NCBI GenBank assembly: GCA_002490835.1
Contig: DKUU01000039.1
Location: forward strand, 62,001 to 126,000
DNA: 64,000 nucleotides
Direction: 5' to 3'
DNA from: Lachnospiraceae bacterium UBA7196
GTDB taxonomy: Bacteria; Bacillota; Clostridia; Lachnospirales; Lachnospiraceae
Shown: positions 41,705 through 51,907 of the stretch, piece after piece
Layout of the letters: each line of letters starts with the position of its first letter
Numbering within the stretch: the first letter of the stretch is position 1
The notes under the pieces: generated by a model
Seen by the model: only the letters and a program-made list of their open reading frames with translations
What the model was told of the DNA's origin: nothing
Database searches by the model: none
Program-made: the position numbers and the translations under genes

Positions 41705-44700
41705 TTAATAGCTGATGGGCTTACTCAAAATATTAAATTTCTTCGTCACACTGCCGCCATATTTCGGCGCAAGTCCGGTGATCGTCACGCTTCCCTTATT
41801 CTTTCCGGCCTTATTATTCGCGCCGTAGGATACCGTATAATCGCGGCCCGGCGCAAGGACCACCGTGCCGTCCTCACCCTTCATTGACACAGTTACCTGC
41901 GGCTGATCTTTGGTATAGACCATTTCGGCGACCGTGATCTCCAGATTTTTCGCGGTAAATTTTGTTTGATAAATCGGGAGCGGTACAACGATCTCCCCGT
42001 CCGCCTGATAACTGCTGTCCACCGCTGCCGTAATCACAGCTTTCGGCATCATCTCCTGCAGCTTTTTATCGACAGCAGAACCCGCCATACTGTTTTGCGC
42101 AGATCGATTCTGCTTTTCATATTCCTCCAGATACGCTATGCACGCCGCCTGCGTATTTTTCTGATACTGAATTTCATAATCCTGATTGACACGCAGCGCG
42201 GTTTTCCCTTCCATCAGCTTAACGGCAGGTTTATAGAGATAATCGTCCGCCTTTCCGGGCTGAAAGACTGTCGCCGTCGTTTTCACCTGAATACCGCCCG
42301 CATCAACCGTCTGTTTGAGACTGCATTTTGTAATCTGAAAAGGAATATCAAATCTTCCGCTGTAATTGCCCTTCCCCTGTATTGTGACCGTTGGCGGCGC
42401 CGCTGCCTGCGCATCAGCCACCGCTTTATTGTTTGTATATTTTAATGTGTAATCCTTACCGTTTTTCAGCACAATCCCCGCTTTGTTCGTCAGACGGATT
42501 TCTTCCACAGGCTTCACGCCCGCCTTGCAGTAGGAGAAGCTCATGTTTCCCATCGCTGCCGTTCTTGCCACCTTCGAAGGATCCGCGATATCAACCGCTG
42601 TGATCTTGAATGTCATTTTAAAGCTGCCACTGTAACCGTTTTGCTCCACGCCCCTAAAGGTCATGGTCGCAGTGCCTTTGTTTATATTATTTGCATAACT
42701 GATCGTATAATGCTTTCCATAGTCCAACGGCACATCTGCCTGATCTTTCGCATACCAGACCAGCCTGACGTCATTTTGTGTCAGCGCCCTGCCTGTGTAC
42801 TCAAGCGGCGTGATCCCCTCCACACGGACAGTTCTCGCCGAGAACGCTTTCCCCCTGATCTGGAAGGCAGCCGCTTTCGTCCCGACATACTCGCCGTTTC
42901 CGGTAATAAGCAGTTCCGCCTTGCCGGCTCTGTCGTTATTGCGGTAACTCACCGTATAATCACGGCCCGGTTTGAGAAAGGTCTTTCCGCTCTTTACGGT
43001 AAAGACATCCGCCGCGTTTTCTTCCGCCGCCTTCAACTGCACCGCATTGCCGGTAAATTCAACATTTTTAATGTCTTTGCCGATCGTAATGACAGTATTT
43101 TTCATCAGGTGCGTTTTATCCGTCACATAGACCGTCTTTTGGATACTGCCGGTGTAATTTCCCTTTCCTACTACCGTCAGCAGAAACTCTCCCGCATATT
43201 CTCTTGGAAGCTCCGCGTTCTCCAGTTTCAGACCACGATTCAGACTCCCGCCGGCCTCGTCGTGGGCATTTACTACCGTCAGACTCACCGCAAAGTCCGT
43301 ATCCCGCTTCATAGCCCTGCCATATTTGATGGAAGAGAACGGTTTCTGCACCTTTTTCGCCGCCACGAGCTGATCCGTTATTTTCAGCGTGACGCCCTTT
43401 GCCGACTCATCCGTACCGTCTCCGATCGACGCGCGAAGAATATTGAAATTTACTTTTACGGTATCTTTATTTCCGTTTTTAATGCGATCCGTATAATTAC
43501 CCTTACCGATGATCTCCACATAGGGCAACTCCGCATTAAAGTCCGCGCCCTCGCCGTTTCCTTTCTTCAATACGCCGTCTTTGTTGGCATTGATATTATT
43601 AAAATACTTGATCTGATAATCTCTGCCGGATTTTAACAGCATATCGCCATCATACACACTCACCGCCGGCTTACACGCCTTTCCGGTGTAATACATATCG
43701 CCTATCTCCTGCAGGGCAAACGAGCCGTCGCCGCCCTCGCGTACCCACTTTGCATAAAGCGTCATATCCGCTTGCACGATATCCGTGTCAAAATTCCAGA
43801 CCTTTGTACATGCCGCCTCGCGATACCAGCCGTCAAAGCGATAACCGGCCGCTGTCGGATCGTCGGGTTTTGCGATCAAACTCCCCACTTTCACGCCCAC
43901 CTGTGCCGCCGGCGCCGTACCGTGCCCCTGCACGTCAAATGTCACTGTACAGGAAACCGTTTCTTCCGCCACAGTCAGGATACCGCTGCGATAATTGGCC
44001 GCGGGAATCACATAATTTGGTCCGCCGTCAGCTCCGCTAGGAATGATCTCATATCTTCCCGCCTTCTTCGTGTCGGTAATACCGCAGGAGAGCACCGGTT
44101 CCTTTACCAAAGCATCCCCCGCCAAAAGCCCGCTCACTTCGTAGGCAAAATCACCTGCCTGCGGCAGCGGAGCGCCGATCAATATGGTCTTATCCTGCGC
44201 CGCGATCAAAAGCTCCACCGGCGTGATCTCAAACGTCTTTGTAATACTGCCGGAATAACCGCCCATACCGCTTATGATGACCGTCGCTTCACCGGCATTT
44301 TTATTATTTTCATAGGACAGCTCATAGTCCTGCCCTTCGATCAGAACCACATCCGCCTGCCGCACCACCGGCTTCGGCTCCTGTTCCGTGCCGTTGTAAG
44401 GAAAGCTGTCCGCCTTAAATGTGACATCTGTGTCACTTCCAAGTGCCGCCTGCGCCGTCACCTCCACCTGTATATCTGTCAGCTTCTGAAACTTCGTTTC
44501 ATCCTTGGGGGTAAATACCGCCGTAAACGTGTAAACATCCGGTTTTTCAAGCTTCTGCGTCCCATCCTGCCATGCGTAATCTCCATACGCATTCTCCGGC
44601 AAAGGAATCTCGCTAAGACGCTTCCCCACACTTGCCGTCAGTTTCGGTTCCTCCACGATCAGCGTGTCAAAGCCTGCCGTATATTCTCCCACCGTGACTT

Positions 44701-46384
44701 TCACCTGACAGATCCCCGGCCTCGAAGAATCGAAACCGCTTACCATATTCTCCGCCAGCGCATCTGTTTTCGTCGTACTGCCGGACGGATAAGTAACGGT
44801 TCCGCCGTTGAGATCCAGTTTCTGCCCGACCTTATACGTCGTGGTATCTGGCGCTTTCACTACAGCCTGACTCTCATCTCCCGGTGAAGGCTCCGGTCCA
44901 CCGCCGACATCAATATCCGCCGTCAGCACGGTTTCTTTTCCTTCAACATTGGGTGTCTGATGCAGGACATACAGCACCTTGCCCTGACAGTATGCGCTGC
45001 CGTAGATATAGCCTTCGGTTGTATCGGCAGTAAAGGCCGTCTGTTTATCTGTCCCATTCAGGGCGACGCTATAAATCTTCGTCTTATCATTGTAGTAGAG
45101 ACGGTCCCCGATACGGAACAGACCGGAATAGGCGCCCGGCCAGTAACCGCCGCCGCCCCACGCCGTCCAGTAGTCAATCTCCTGCAGCACCGAACCGTCC
45201 GCCGTAATCGCATTCAGACCAGTCTTCATCAGCGCGGGTTTCCCGCCGGCACCGCCGTCGCATGATATGTAATAGCAGTCATTTCCCGAAAGCACAAGCG
45301 GCGATGTGCAGTCCGTCCAGAAAGCATTATCATAGCGGGTATCCGTCGCCTGATAATTCACCGTCTGACTGCCGTAGGTCACGCTCCAATCGCGATGCTT
45401 ATGCTCCGCATCCTGAAAAACCCCGTCGCTGCAAAACATATATGTATGTACCGATCTGCCTACCCGATCCCACGTCGGATCGTCCCATGTCACATCCACC
45501 TGATAATACTGCCCGTCCAGTTTGATCAGGTTCCACGCGTGATTCATAGCGTCGCTGGTGACCATATAGCAGTCAATCCCCAGCCGGTTCAGGAGATATT
45601 TATAGGCCAGCGCATATCCCTGACAGACGGCGATCCGCTTTACAAAAACGCCGTACGCATTATAGGATTCGTCGGGAATTATTTCAGCCAGATAATTTTC
45701 ATAATCATACTCGCAATTGACCGTCAGATATTCATGCAGGGCAATCGCCTTCTGCAGGTCGCTCGTGCAGCCGGCGGCCGCCGCCAGTGCCTTTTGGGTT
45801 TCGCTTTGAAACAACGCGTCGTCATACGCATCGCTGTAGGTAAAAATAAGCGCATTGACATACTCGCTGCCGGAATAAGAGGAAGTGGAATACCTTCGAC
45901 CCACAAAATAAAGATCCGGATGCTCATTCATCACGCCGCTTACAATATTTGCTATATCGCCTTTTTTTATTTGGTATTGCGATATATTAATCTGAGGGGA
46001 CCGGTCCATTATCTGCTGATACAGATAATCCAGAATCTCATCATCGGTATACGCAGACTCCGAATAGATCCCCAGCGATCCGCCGTCCGCCGAAGGCGCG
46101 CCGCCAAACTGATAAGCGCCATCGATCTCAGCCTCCTCCCGGACTTCCGGCTCACCCACAGACATCAGGGTATTGGCGGAAACCTGCTCCGATTCCCCGT
46201 CCTGATTCTCTCCGGGTTCATTCTGTGACACGGCCTCCTGCGCGGCAGATTCCTCGTCCGCCATGTTCTCCTGCGCGGACTGCGGCAGTTCTTCCGCATA
46301 GGAAACACTCCCCGAAAGCGGTGCCGAGGCCAGCACCATAACCGCTGCCAAAATACCTGCTAACATTCTTTTCCCTGATCTCAT
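41705..46384 (-). CDS. Giant secreted protein with transglutaminase-like protease domain and Ig-like/MBG repeats
   Basis: 1559 residues from the ATG at 46384 (GGGAG 6 bases upstream). After a signal peptide and an acidic linker, a transglutaminase-core domain occupies about 190-320 with the catalytic triad Cys254 (AVCQGYALAY), His282 (MNHAWNLI) and Asp297 (YQVDVTWDD). Next come a bacterial Ig-like module, an MBG-type module, one InlB-type repeat (GYRFDGWYREA...LYAKWV) and about seven repeats of the form G-DY-x-Y-NN-x-AG-x-I-G-x-G-Y-G. The fold can be a cysteine peptidase or cross-linker. No sortase signal or C-terminal helix is present. It follows the subtilase gene by 85 bases without a terminator, so co-transcription is likely. 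Confidence 0.85.
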   Translation of the reverse strand: MRSGKRMLAGILAAVMVLASAPLSGSVSYAEELPQSAQENMADEESAAQEAVSQNEPGENQDGESEQVSANTLMSVGEPEVREEAEIDGAYQFGGAPSADGGSLGIYSESAYTDDEILDYLYQQIMDRSPQINISQYQIKKGDIANIVSGVMNEHPDLYFVGRRYSTSSYSGSEYVNALIFTYSDAYDDALFQSETQKALAAAAGCTSDLQKAIALHEYLTVNCEYDYENYLAEIIPDESYNAYGVFVKRIAVCQGYALAYKYLLNRLGIDCYMVTSDAMNHAWNLIKLDGQYYQVDVTWDDPTWDRVGRSVHTYMFCSDGVFQDAEHKHRDWSVTYGSQTVNYQATDTRYDNAFWTDCTSPLVLSGNDCYYISCDGGAGGKPALMKTGLNAITADGSVLQEIDYWTAWGGGGYWPGAYSGLFRIGDRLYYNDKTKIYSVALNGTDKQTAFTADTTEGYIYGSAYCQGKVLYVLHQTPNVEGKETVLTADIDVGGGPEPSPGDESQAVVKAPDTTTYKVGQKLDLNGGTVTYPSGSTTKTDALAENMVSGFDSSRPGICQVKVTVGEYTAGFDTLIVEEPKLTASVGKRLSEIPLPENAYGDYAWQDGTQKLEKPDVYTFTAVFTPKDETKFQKLTDIQVEVTAQAALGSDTDVTFKADSFPYNGTEQEPKPVVRQADVVLIEGQDYELSYENNKNAGEATVIISGMGGYSGSITKTFEITPVELLIAAQDKTILIGAPLPQAGDFAYEVSGLLAGDALVKEPVLSCGITDTKKAGRYEIIPSGADGGPNYVIPAANYRSGILTVAEETVSCTVTFDVQGHGTAPAAQVGVKVGSLIAKPDDPTAAGYRFDGWYREAACTKVWNFDTDIVQADMTLYAKWVREGGDGSFALQEIGDMYYTGKACKPAVSVYDGDMLLKSGRDYQIKYFNNINANKDGVLKKGNGEGADFNAELPYVEIIGKGNYTDRIKNGNKDTVKVNFNILRASIGDGTDESAKGVTLKITDQLVAAKKVQKPFSSIKYGRAMKRDTDFAVSLTVVNAHDEAGGSLNRGLKLENAELPREYAGEFLLTVVGKGNYTGSIQKTVYVTDKTHLMKNTVITIGKDIKNVEFTGNAVQLKAAEENAADVFTVKSGKTFLKPGRDYTVSYRNNDRAGKAELLITGNGEYVGTKAAAFQIRGKAFSARTVRVEGITPLEYTGRALTQNDVRLVWYAKDQADVPLDYGKHYTISYANNINKGTATMTFRGVEQNGYSGSFKMTFKITAVDIADPSKVARTAAMGNMSFSYCKAGVKPVEEIRLTNKAGIVLKNGKDYTLKYTNNKAVADAQAAAPPTVTIQGKGNYSGRFDIPFQITKCSLKQTVDAGGIQVKTTATVFQPGKADDYLYKPAVKLMEGKTALRVNQDYEIQYQKNTQAACIAYLEEYEKQNRSAQNSMAGSAVDKKLQEMMPKAVITAAVDSSYQADGEIVVPLPIYQTKFTAKNLEITVAEMVYTKDQPQVTVSMKGEDGTVVLAPGRDYTVSYGANNKAGKNKGSVTITGLAPKYGGSVTKKFNILSKPISY

Positions 46385-46469
46385 TTTGTTCTCCCTTTCT
46401 CTTCCAAACAAATGATTTCCATAGCTGACATTCGTCCCAATATTTCATAGTTATTTATTACTTATCCGC

Positions 46470-49400
46470 CTAATTAACCACCTTAAACTTATATTTCACC
46501 TGCGCACCGCCGCCGTCCATAGCCTTGATTGTGATCGTCGCCGTGCCTATAGAATCTGCGGACAGGGCCAATTGCAGCTTACCATTCGCCCTTGTCGCAC
46601 TTGCGGACATTACTTTTGGATTCGAGGAAGATACGGATACGCCGCCGCTTAGCGTATCGCCCACGTCCCAGCCCAGATCGAACAGGTAATATCCGCCCAA
46701 CTTATCTCTGTCGTTCACTTCCTGATCATCTGTCTGCGTGATTAAAGGCACCGTCCAGCAGGTCTTTGTATCCATTTTTCGCTTATCGCTCCCAAAAAGG
46801 GCGAGCCCTTTTACGGGATCCGTGATAAATACCGTATAGGCTGCCTGCGCGCCGCTGCCGTCGCACGCCGTCGCCGTCACCGTTACATAACTCACCATGG
46901 CATCCTTCTTTACGGTAATCCTTCCGGAACCGTTGATTGTAACCTTTTTTTCTGTATCCTCCACAATCCCCCAAGTTACTTTCTTATTGGTGACCGACCC
47001 AAATTCACATTCCAGCGTCGCCTGCAGCTGCAGCGATTTTCCCTTCGCCGCATAATTTCTATTGTCTCCCTTCGGCGCAATGTGAACCCTCGAAACCGGA
47101 TTAACCACCGTCACCGCACAGGTCGCTTTCTTCCCGCTGCCATCCGTTGCCTTCAATGTAATGGCTGCCTTTCCGACAGCGGCCCAGCCTGCTTCGAGTG
47201 AAATCTTTCCCGTAGCTTTATCTACGCTTTTGACCTCGACAATCCGCGGATTGCTGCTCGTCACTTCGTACGCCTGCGGATTAAAGCCCTCGGAACCGGA
47301 AATATCAGCATATAATTCCGCCGCATTCTGCGCCGCTGTCCCGCTTCGGAACAGTTTCAGGCTTCTCACCTTTTGGGAGCCGTCCGGCGCATCCGTAAAC
47401 GCCGCTTTTGTGATACCGCCCTTGACCGTCACGGTACAGGTCGCTTTCTTATTGCTTCCATCAGTAGAGGCGATGACAATATTCGCCTTTCCACATTTCT
47501 TTCCGCTGGCCATGATCCGCACCTGAAGGCTGGCCGCGGTATCCGACGGCGAATAGGAAATGCCGATCACCCGCGCCACCAACTCATTGCTGCTCGTGAC
47601 TGCATAGGATTCCAGATCGCATTCATTTCTTTTTCCTTTTATCAATACGTTAATCGTGGTATCCTGCGGTTTCTCCGCGCTGACATGCTTTGTGTACAGC
47701 GTGACATTCCGATCCGTTTTCTGCGGCAGGGCAATTTCACTGATAACCCCTCCGACCACAGTGATCTTTCTGGTCTTCTTTGTCCCCTGCCCGTCAGCCG
47801 CTTCCGCCGTCACAATATATTGCCCCGGTTTAGCATCAGCCTTCGCCGTAACTTTCCCGCTTGTCCTGTTGATAGAAATATTCTTCATATCCTCAGCGGT
47901 CGCGTCGTTATCAGTATCCGGTGCAATGCTCCAATACACTTTCTTATTGAAAGGTTTTTCCGGAAATACGGATGCCCGCAGCGTTATGCTCTTTCCCCTC
48001 GCAACCGCAGGAACGGAACTTACACCCCCTGTCATATCTTTATCGGAAGTAATCGTAATCTTTGATACGGCACTCCTCACGGTAATCGTGATTGTTGCTT
48101 TCTTTCCCAGATTGTCATCGGCTTTTACGGTAATGGTTGCCGTTCCGGGCGTCTTTCCCGTGACCTTTCCCGTATTATCTACGGAAGCGACTGCCGGTTT
48201 ACTGCTCGTCCATTGCAGCCGTGTTTTCAAAGCCTCCCTGTCCGTAATCTCCTTTAGCTGCGTACTATTTTTTACAGTCGGATCTTTTTCCATTGCAACC
48301 ACATAGTCAAACAACGATACCTGATCCCACTCGGTTTGGTAGGCACTCATTTGCCTGATCCACAGCGCTTTCCTGATCGGCTTTAGCGGCTTATCCTGAA
48401 GCCTGATCGACTGGATCGTCGTGTTCGGCTCGATCACCTCAATCGTATATTCCGCTTTCGCAGCCGTACTCGCATCCGGATTATCCTTTGCGGTCACGAT
48501 CACCTTATATTTGCCGGCTGTCGCCTGCTCAGTCGTCGTGATCTTTCCTTTCGTCGAATCGATCTTGATCTTAGTCTCATCGACCGGCTGGCCATCTTCT
48601 GTCAATAAAGTCCATGTAACATTTTTATTAGCAGCATAAGCCGGGGTAATATCGGCTTTCAGCTGGATCGCTTTTTTCTTTTCCACCCGTACCGGACCTG
48701 ATATGGCGATTTTCTTTACATAGGGTTTAAGCGTCCAAGTCACGGACTTGATGGGGCTGACTGCGCCGGATGCGCTCACCGCCATCGCCTTTACCGTTCC
48801 CTTAGCGGCAGTTTCCCCATCAAAAGTAAGCGTCTTCCAATAAGCAGCCTGTTCTGTCCCCGGACCAGCTTCTCCGTTCTTATAAACGGGATTTTTCCCA
48901 TTGGTGGTATAATAAATACTCATATCCCTCTGTGCGTTGATCCTGATCGCCAGAGACTGCGCCGTATTATTTGACGTATCGACGCATTCGATCGTGGGCG
49001 CTAGCGGCTTCTCTGCCGCTGCCGTCAGATTGAATACCTTCGTCAGTTTGGTGACCCCGCTTCCCATGCCCGCTCCGACAGACACAGCATTCTCCTGCAT
49101 CACCTTTTTCAGGGCATCCACCCTCTGTCCGTTCTTTGCCGTCGGTATTATGGATTCCATTTCTTTCGCCGATAAAATGACTGCCGCTTCACCAGCCGCC
49201 ACGGGAGCCGCCTGCGATGTCCCCGACAAAACCGCATACCCATCGTTCTTTTTTGAATTAATACCAGTCGACCATATATTGACGCCGGGAGCGCTCAAAT
49301 CAACCCATGGGCCGTAATTGGAAAAGGCCGCCCGCTGGTTATTGTTGTCTATGGCCGCGACGCAAATTACATTATCCAGAGCCGCCGGATATGCCATGAT

Positions 49401-50801
49401 ATTTCCGCCGTCATTCCCTGCCGCCGCAAAAACGGCAATGCCGCTGTTATATGCCTGATCGATCACTTTCTCCACGGCAGGATTATAACCGATCCCGCCC
49501 AGACTCAGGTTGATGATATCAACATGATTGGCTATGGCAAAATTGATGCCCTGAATGATATTAGAGTCAGTCCCCTGTCCCCTATTGTTCAATACCTTTA
49601 CATTGACGATCTCCGCCTGAGGCGCAATGCCGGCACCGCCTTTGCCGTCCTGCCGTGCGGCTATAACACCGGCCACATGGGTTCCGTGCCCATGTCCATC
49701 CTGCCAATCCGTACTATCTTCACTCGATTTATTCGTCTGTATATCACAATGGAGGCCATCCGCAGCACTGGCTGTTACCCCTGTATCCAACACGGCAACT
49801 TTTATGTACCGTCCTTTATTTTCACGCTCTGTAAACCATGCGTAAGCAGTGCCGACATTGACATGCTGCCACTGATAGTAGGGACTGTTATACTGCATAT
49901 TCGGTTCGCCCGGATCCGCCATAGCTTCCGCATATGCCTCAGCCGCCGGATATACCTCATCTCCTTCGAAGGCTAACGTCTCCGAAGCGATATCTTCCGA
50001 CTCATATTCTTCTTCCACAACCGTCAACGCCGCATTATCCAGTGGGATTTCCGTCTCTGCGCCAGACAGCGCTGCATTGTCCTGCGAAATTTCTTCCCCG
50101 TAGGCATAGCGATAATAATCCGGATAGACCGGCGGGAGATCGTTATCCATACTAGATGCCGCCCGCAATGCCGCCCCGACAGAGATACCCTGTGTCAGTT
50201 TCAACACCGCGACGCCTTCGTCATACTCGATCAGTCCCGCGCAGTACGCGTTCGCGATAGCCTCCGCCTCCTCTTTACTATCCGCAAAGGCAAACACCTG
50301 TCTCTCCACATAAGCCCGGCCTTCCTGCGATCCGTCAAACTGTGCCATGGAAGCGGAAAGCGCAGATTTCATCGCTCTCTGCTCTGATGACAATATGTAG
50401 TTATTTGGCATCCCGAAAAACAATGCTGCATCGGATTCTTCAGGGTTTTCCTCTAAACCATTTTCAGAAACGGAACTTTCTTCCAACGCATTTCCGGAGA
50501 CCGATGTTTCCGGCTCTAACGTATTCTCGGAAACCGATCCCTCAGTCTCCGGTTCCTGATCTTCCGCCGCTTCCGATTCCTGTTCTGCGGGCGTTTCCGG
50601 ATCGGACGGTGTATCGCCAATTTCCGGAGACGCTTCCCCGTTGTCGCTAATTTCGTTTTTCTCTGTAGTTTCCGTCAGCGTCAGTCCTGCCGGCTGTTCC
50701 GCCGCATGAACTGTCATTGGGTTAAATAAAGGCTCTGCGAGCAAAACTGCGGATAACAAAAATGGTAGGATGCGGGATTTTAGGTTTTTGACTGGGTTCA
50801 T
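46470..50801 (-). CDS. Giant S8 subtilase with propeptide and BIG2-type Ig-like repeats (copy B)
   Basis: 1443 residues. Signal peptide (1-34), acidic linker with SVSxNxLEE repeats (about 85-125), an I9-like propeptide (about 163-231, ending LPPVYPDYYRY), an acidic connector and a subtilisin domain (about 330-545). The triad is Asp339 (AVLDTG), His372 (HGTHVAG) and Ser529 (GTSQAAP), with Asn463 as the oxyanion residue. The C-terminal 850 residues hold a chitobiase-like module (YYTTNGKNP) and about eight bacterial Ig-like domains ending VTVK-type strands. It should be an extracellular protease attached or bound to the surface through the Ig-like array. Confidence 0.9.
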   Translation of the reverse strand: MNPVKNLKSRILPFLLSAVLLAEPLFNPMTVHAAEQPAGLTLTETTEKNEISDNGEASPEIGDTPSDPETPAEQESEAAEDQEPETEGSVSENTLEPETSVSGNALEESSVSENGLEENPEESDAALFFGMPNNYILSSEQRAMKSALSASMAQFDGSQEGRAYVERQVFAFADSKEEAEAIANAYCAGLIEYDEGVAVLKLTQGISVGAALRAASSMDNDLPPVYPDYYRYAYGEEISQDNAALSGAETEIPLDNAALTVVEEEYESEDIASETLAFEGDEVYPAAEAYAEAMADPGEPNMQYNSPYYQWQHVNVGTAYAWFTERENKGRYIKVAVLDTGVTASAADGLHCDIQTNKSSEDSTDWQDGHGHGTHVAGVIAARQDGKGGAGIAPQAEIVNVKVLNNRGQGTDSNIIQGINFAIANHVDIINLSLGGIGYNPAVEKVIDQAYNSGIAVFAAAGNDGGNIMAYPAALDNVICVAAIDNNNQRAAFSNYGPWVDLSAPGVNIWSTGINSKKNDGYAVLSGTSQAAPVAAGEAAVILSAKEMESIIPTAKNGQRVDALKKVMQENAVSVGAGMGSGVTKLTKVFNLTAAAEKPLAPTIECVDTSNNTAQSLAIRINAQRDMSIYYTTNGKNPVYKNGEAGPGTEQAAYWKTLTFDGETAAKGTVKAMAVSASGAVSPIKSVTWTLKPYVKKIAISGPVRVEKKKAIQLKADITPAYAANKNVTWTLLTEDGQPVDETKIKIDSTKGKITTTEQATAGKYKVIVTAKDNPDASTAAKAEYTIEVIEPNTTIQSIRLQDKPLKPIRKALWIRQMSAYQTEWDQVSLFDYVVAMEKDPTVKNSTQLKEITDREALKTRLQWTSSKPAVASVDNTGKVTGKTPGTATITVKADDNLGKKATITITVRSAVSKITITSDKDMTGGVSSVPAVARGKSITLRASVFPEKPFNKKVYWSIAPDTDNDATAEDMKNISINRTSGKVTAKADAKPGQYIVTAEAADGQGTKKTRKITVVGGVISEIALPQKTDRNVTLYTKHVSAEKPQDTTINVLIKGKRNECDLESYAVTSSNELVARVIGISYSPSDTAASLQVRIMASGKKCGKANIVIASTDGSNKKATCTVTVKGGITKAAFTDAPDGSQKVRSLKLFRSGTAAQNAAELYADISGSEGFNPQAYEVTSSNPRIVEVKSVDKATGKISLEAGWAAVGKAAITLKATDGSGKKATCAVTVVNPVSRVHIAPKGDNRNYAAKGKSLQLQATLECEFGSVTNKKVTWGIVEDTEKKVTINGSGRITVKKDAMVSYVTVTATACDGSGAQAAYTVFITDPVKGLALFGSDKRKMDTKTCWTVPLITQTDDQEVNDRDKLGGYYLFDLGWDVGDTLSGGVSVSSSNPKVMSASATRANGKLQLALSADSIGTATITIKAMDGGGAQVKYKFKVVN

Positions 50802-50873
50802 GTTTCTCCTCTGGCAATGGTTACGCTATTTTAAGTCAATTGTACTACGTTATCTAAAACGGAAGCTGTTCTT

Positions 50874-50882
50874 ATTATAACA
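50874..50882 (-). promoter_or_regulatory. Extended -10 promoter of subtilase B
   Basis: TGTTATAAT on the minus strand, with only a weak -35 (TTTCAA at 17-base spacing). GAGGAGAAAC precedes the ATG at 50801. Confidence 0.6.
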
Positions 50883-50989
50883 TCTTACTTGTAGAATTGA
50901 AATGGGTTGAAAATTTGAGTTAGCCGATATTTGTGAATTAAAAATTTGTATATTTTGACAATAGATTTTTTTTGTTCAATTGCATATAC

Positions 50990-51189
50990 TACTAGTAAGA
51001 AAACAGATTGTTTTCTAGGAGAGATGCCTGACTAGTTCAAAGTAAAAGTGAAAGAGACGGCTCACTTTCTCTATTGGGGGACAATAAACTACCATAGAAT
51101 AGCCTATTTTATTAGGACGCTGTCAAAAAAGAATATTATTTATCAAAAAGCGTCTACAATCCGTAGATGCTTTTTGTTTTGGAGAATTA
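50990..51189 (+). promoter_or_regulatory. Structured leader of the AT-rich PBECR4-like gene
   Basis: This 200-base leader has several potential stems: GAAAACA/TGTTTTC (50999-51015), AAAGTGA/TCACTTT (51045-51068) and a terminator-like hairpin AAAAAGCGTCTAC with GTAGATGCTTTTT (51145-51175) followed by GTTTT. The last stem ends 14 bases before the ATG. GACGC at 51116-51120 can instead pair with GCGTC at 51150-51154, which would break the terminator stem, so attenuation is possible. I find no consensus promoter; TTGACA at 50955 has no -10 at normal spacing. Confidence 0.5.
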
Positions 51190-51813
51190 ATGCTCACTAA
51201 AGATGATTTACTCATACAAAAAGATCTTCCCCATATAAACGATATTTCTTTGAAACTATATAAAGATTTTTGTATTGATGTATTATTTAAGCAAAGGTTT
51301 CATTACTATTTTAAAGACGGGACAGACATTATTGTTGAGTTTAGAGAATGGGGTATATACCATATGCTTTCAATCCAGCATATCGATTATACCATACCTA
51401 AAAATGATTTTTTTAATCGAATAGAAATTGGATTATCATTTACCGATTTTCAATCAAGCAAAAGTATTAACCAGCGTTTCAAAAACGAAAAACAGCGAAT
51501 AACCATGTTTTCTTGTATATATGATGCCTTAAAATATGGAGAAACATTCTACATTCCCGGTAAATCAGTACCAAACACCAAGAACGTATCATGTGATTAT
51601 ATAATATATAGAGAAATCAATAATAAAGGGCTTAATTTAGGAATCAGGTATGAGGATGGTTGTTTTATACCATTGACAATTTTGATTTCAAAATCGTCTA
51701 ATCTGACGAAATACATTGACGCAGCCACCCCAAAACAAATCGACAAGTTGAAAATTATTGATATATCAACAAATCAGATTATTGAAGAAATTATTAAAAC
51801 CTCTGGTGTTTAG
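51190..51813 (+). CDS. AT-rich gene resembling a PBECR4 nuclease-domain protein
   Basis: 207 residues, start at 51190 with GGAG 5 bases upstream. It is the only plus-strand gene in this region and is much richer in A+T than its neighbours (two sampled 60-base lines contain 12 and 20 G+C). The central part (FHYYFKDGTDIIVEFREWGIYHMLSIQHIDY ... ISKS) resembles my recollection of PBECR4, a family within the barnase-EndoU-colicin-RelE nuclease fold often found in mobile or conflict systems. There is no signal peptide and no visible antitoxin gene. Codon use and isolation suggest recent transfer. If the family call is wrong it is an orphan protein. Confidence 0.6.
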   Translation: MLTKDDLLIQKDLPHINDISLKLYKDFCIDVLFKQRFHYYFKDGTDIIVEFREWGIYHMLSIQHIDYTIPKNDFFNRIEIGLSFTDFQSSKSINQRFKNEKQRITMFSCIYDALKYGETFYIPGKSVPNTKNVSCDYIIYREINNKGLNLGIRYEDGCFIPLTILISKSSNLTKYIDAATPKQIDKLKIIDISTNQIIEEIIKTSGV

Positions 51814-51818
51814 AAAGA

Positions 51819-51860
51819 AATCCCCGCCTCAACGGTTACACACCGATGAACGCGGGGATT
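51819..51860. terminator. Bidirectional terminator between the PBECR4-like gene and the orphan prodomain gene
   Basis: Outer arms AATCCCCGC and GCGGGGATT (9 bases) enclose a small inner CGGT/ACCG hairpin. On the minus strand it is followed by TCTTTCT; on the plus strand by AAAATTATGTTT. Confidence 0.75.
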
Positions 51861-51907
51861 AAAATTATGTTTCTAATCACAAAAGTGATTACTCCGGTTA
51901 TCCGAAC

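Noticed and set aside
50955..50996. TTGACA followed by TATACT as a promoter for the PBECR4-like gene
   Set aside because: The spacing is about 24 bases, too long for a normal sigma-A promoter; I left the start of transcription open.
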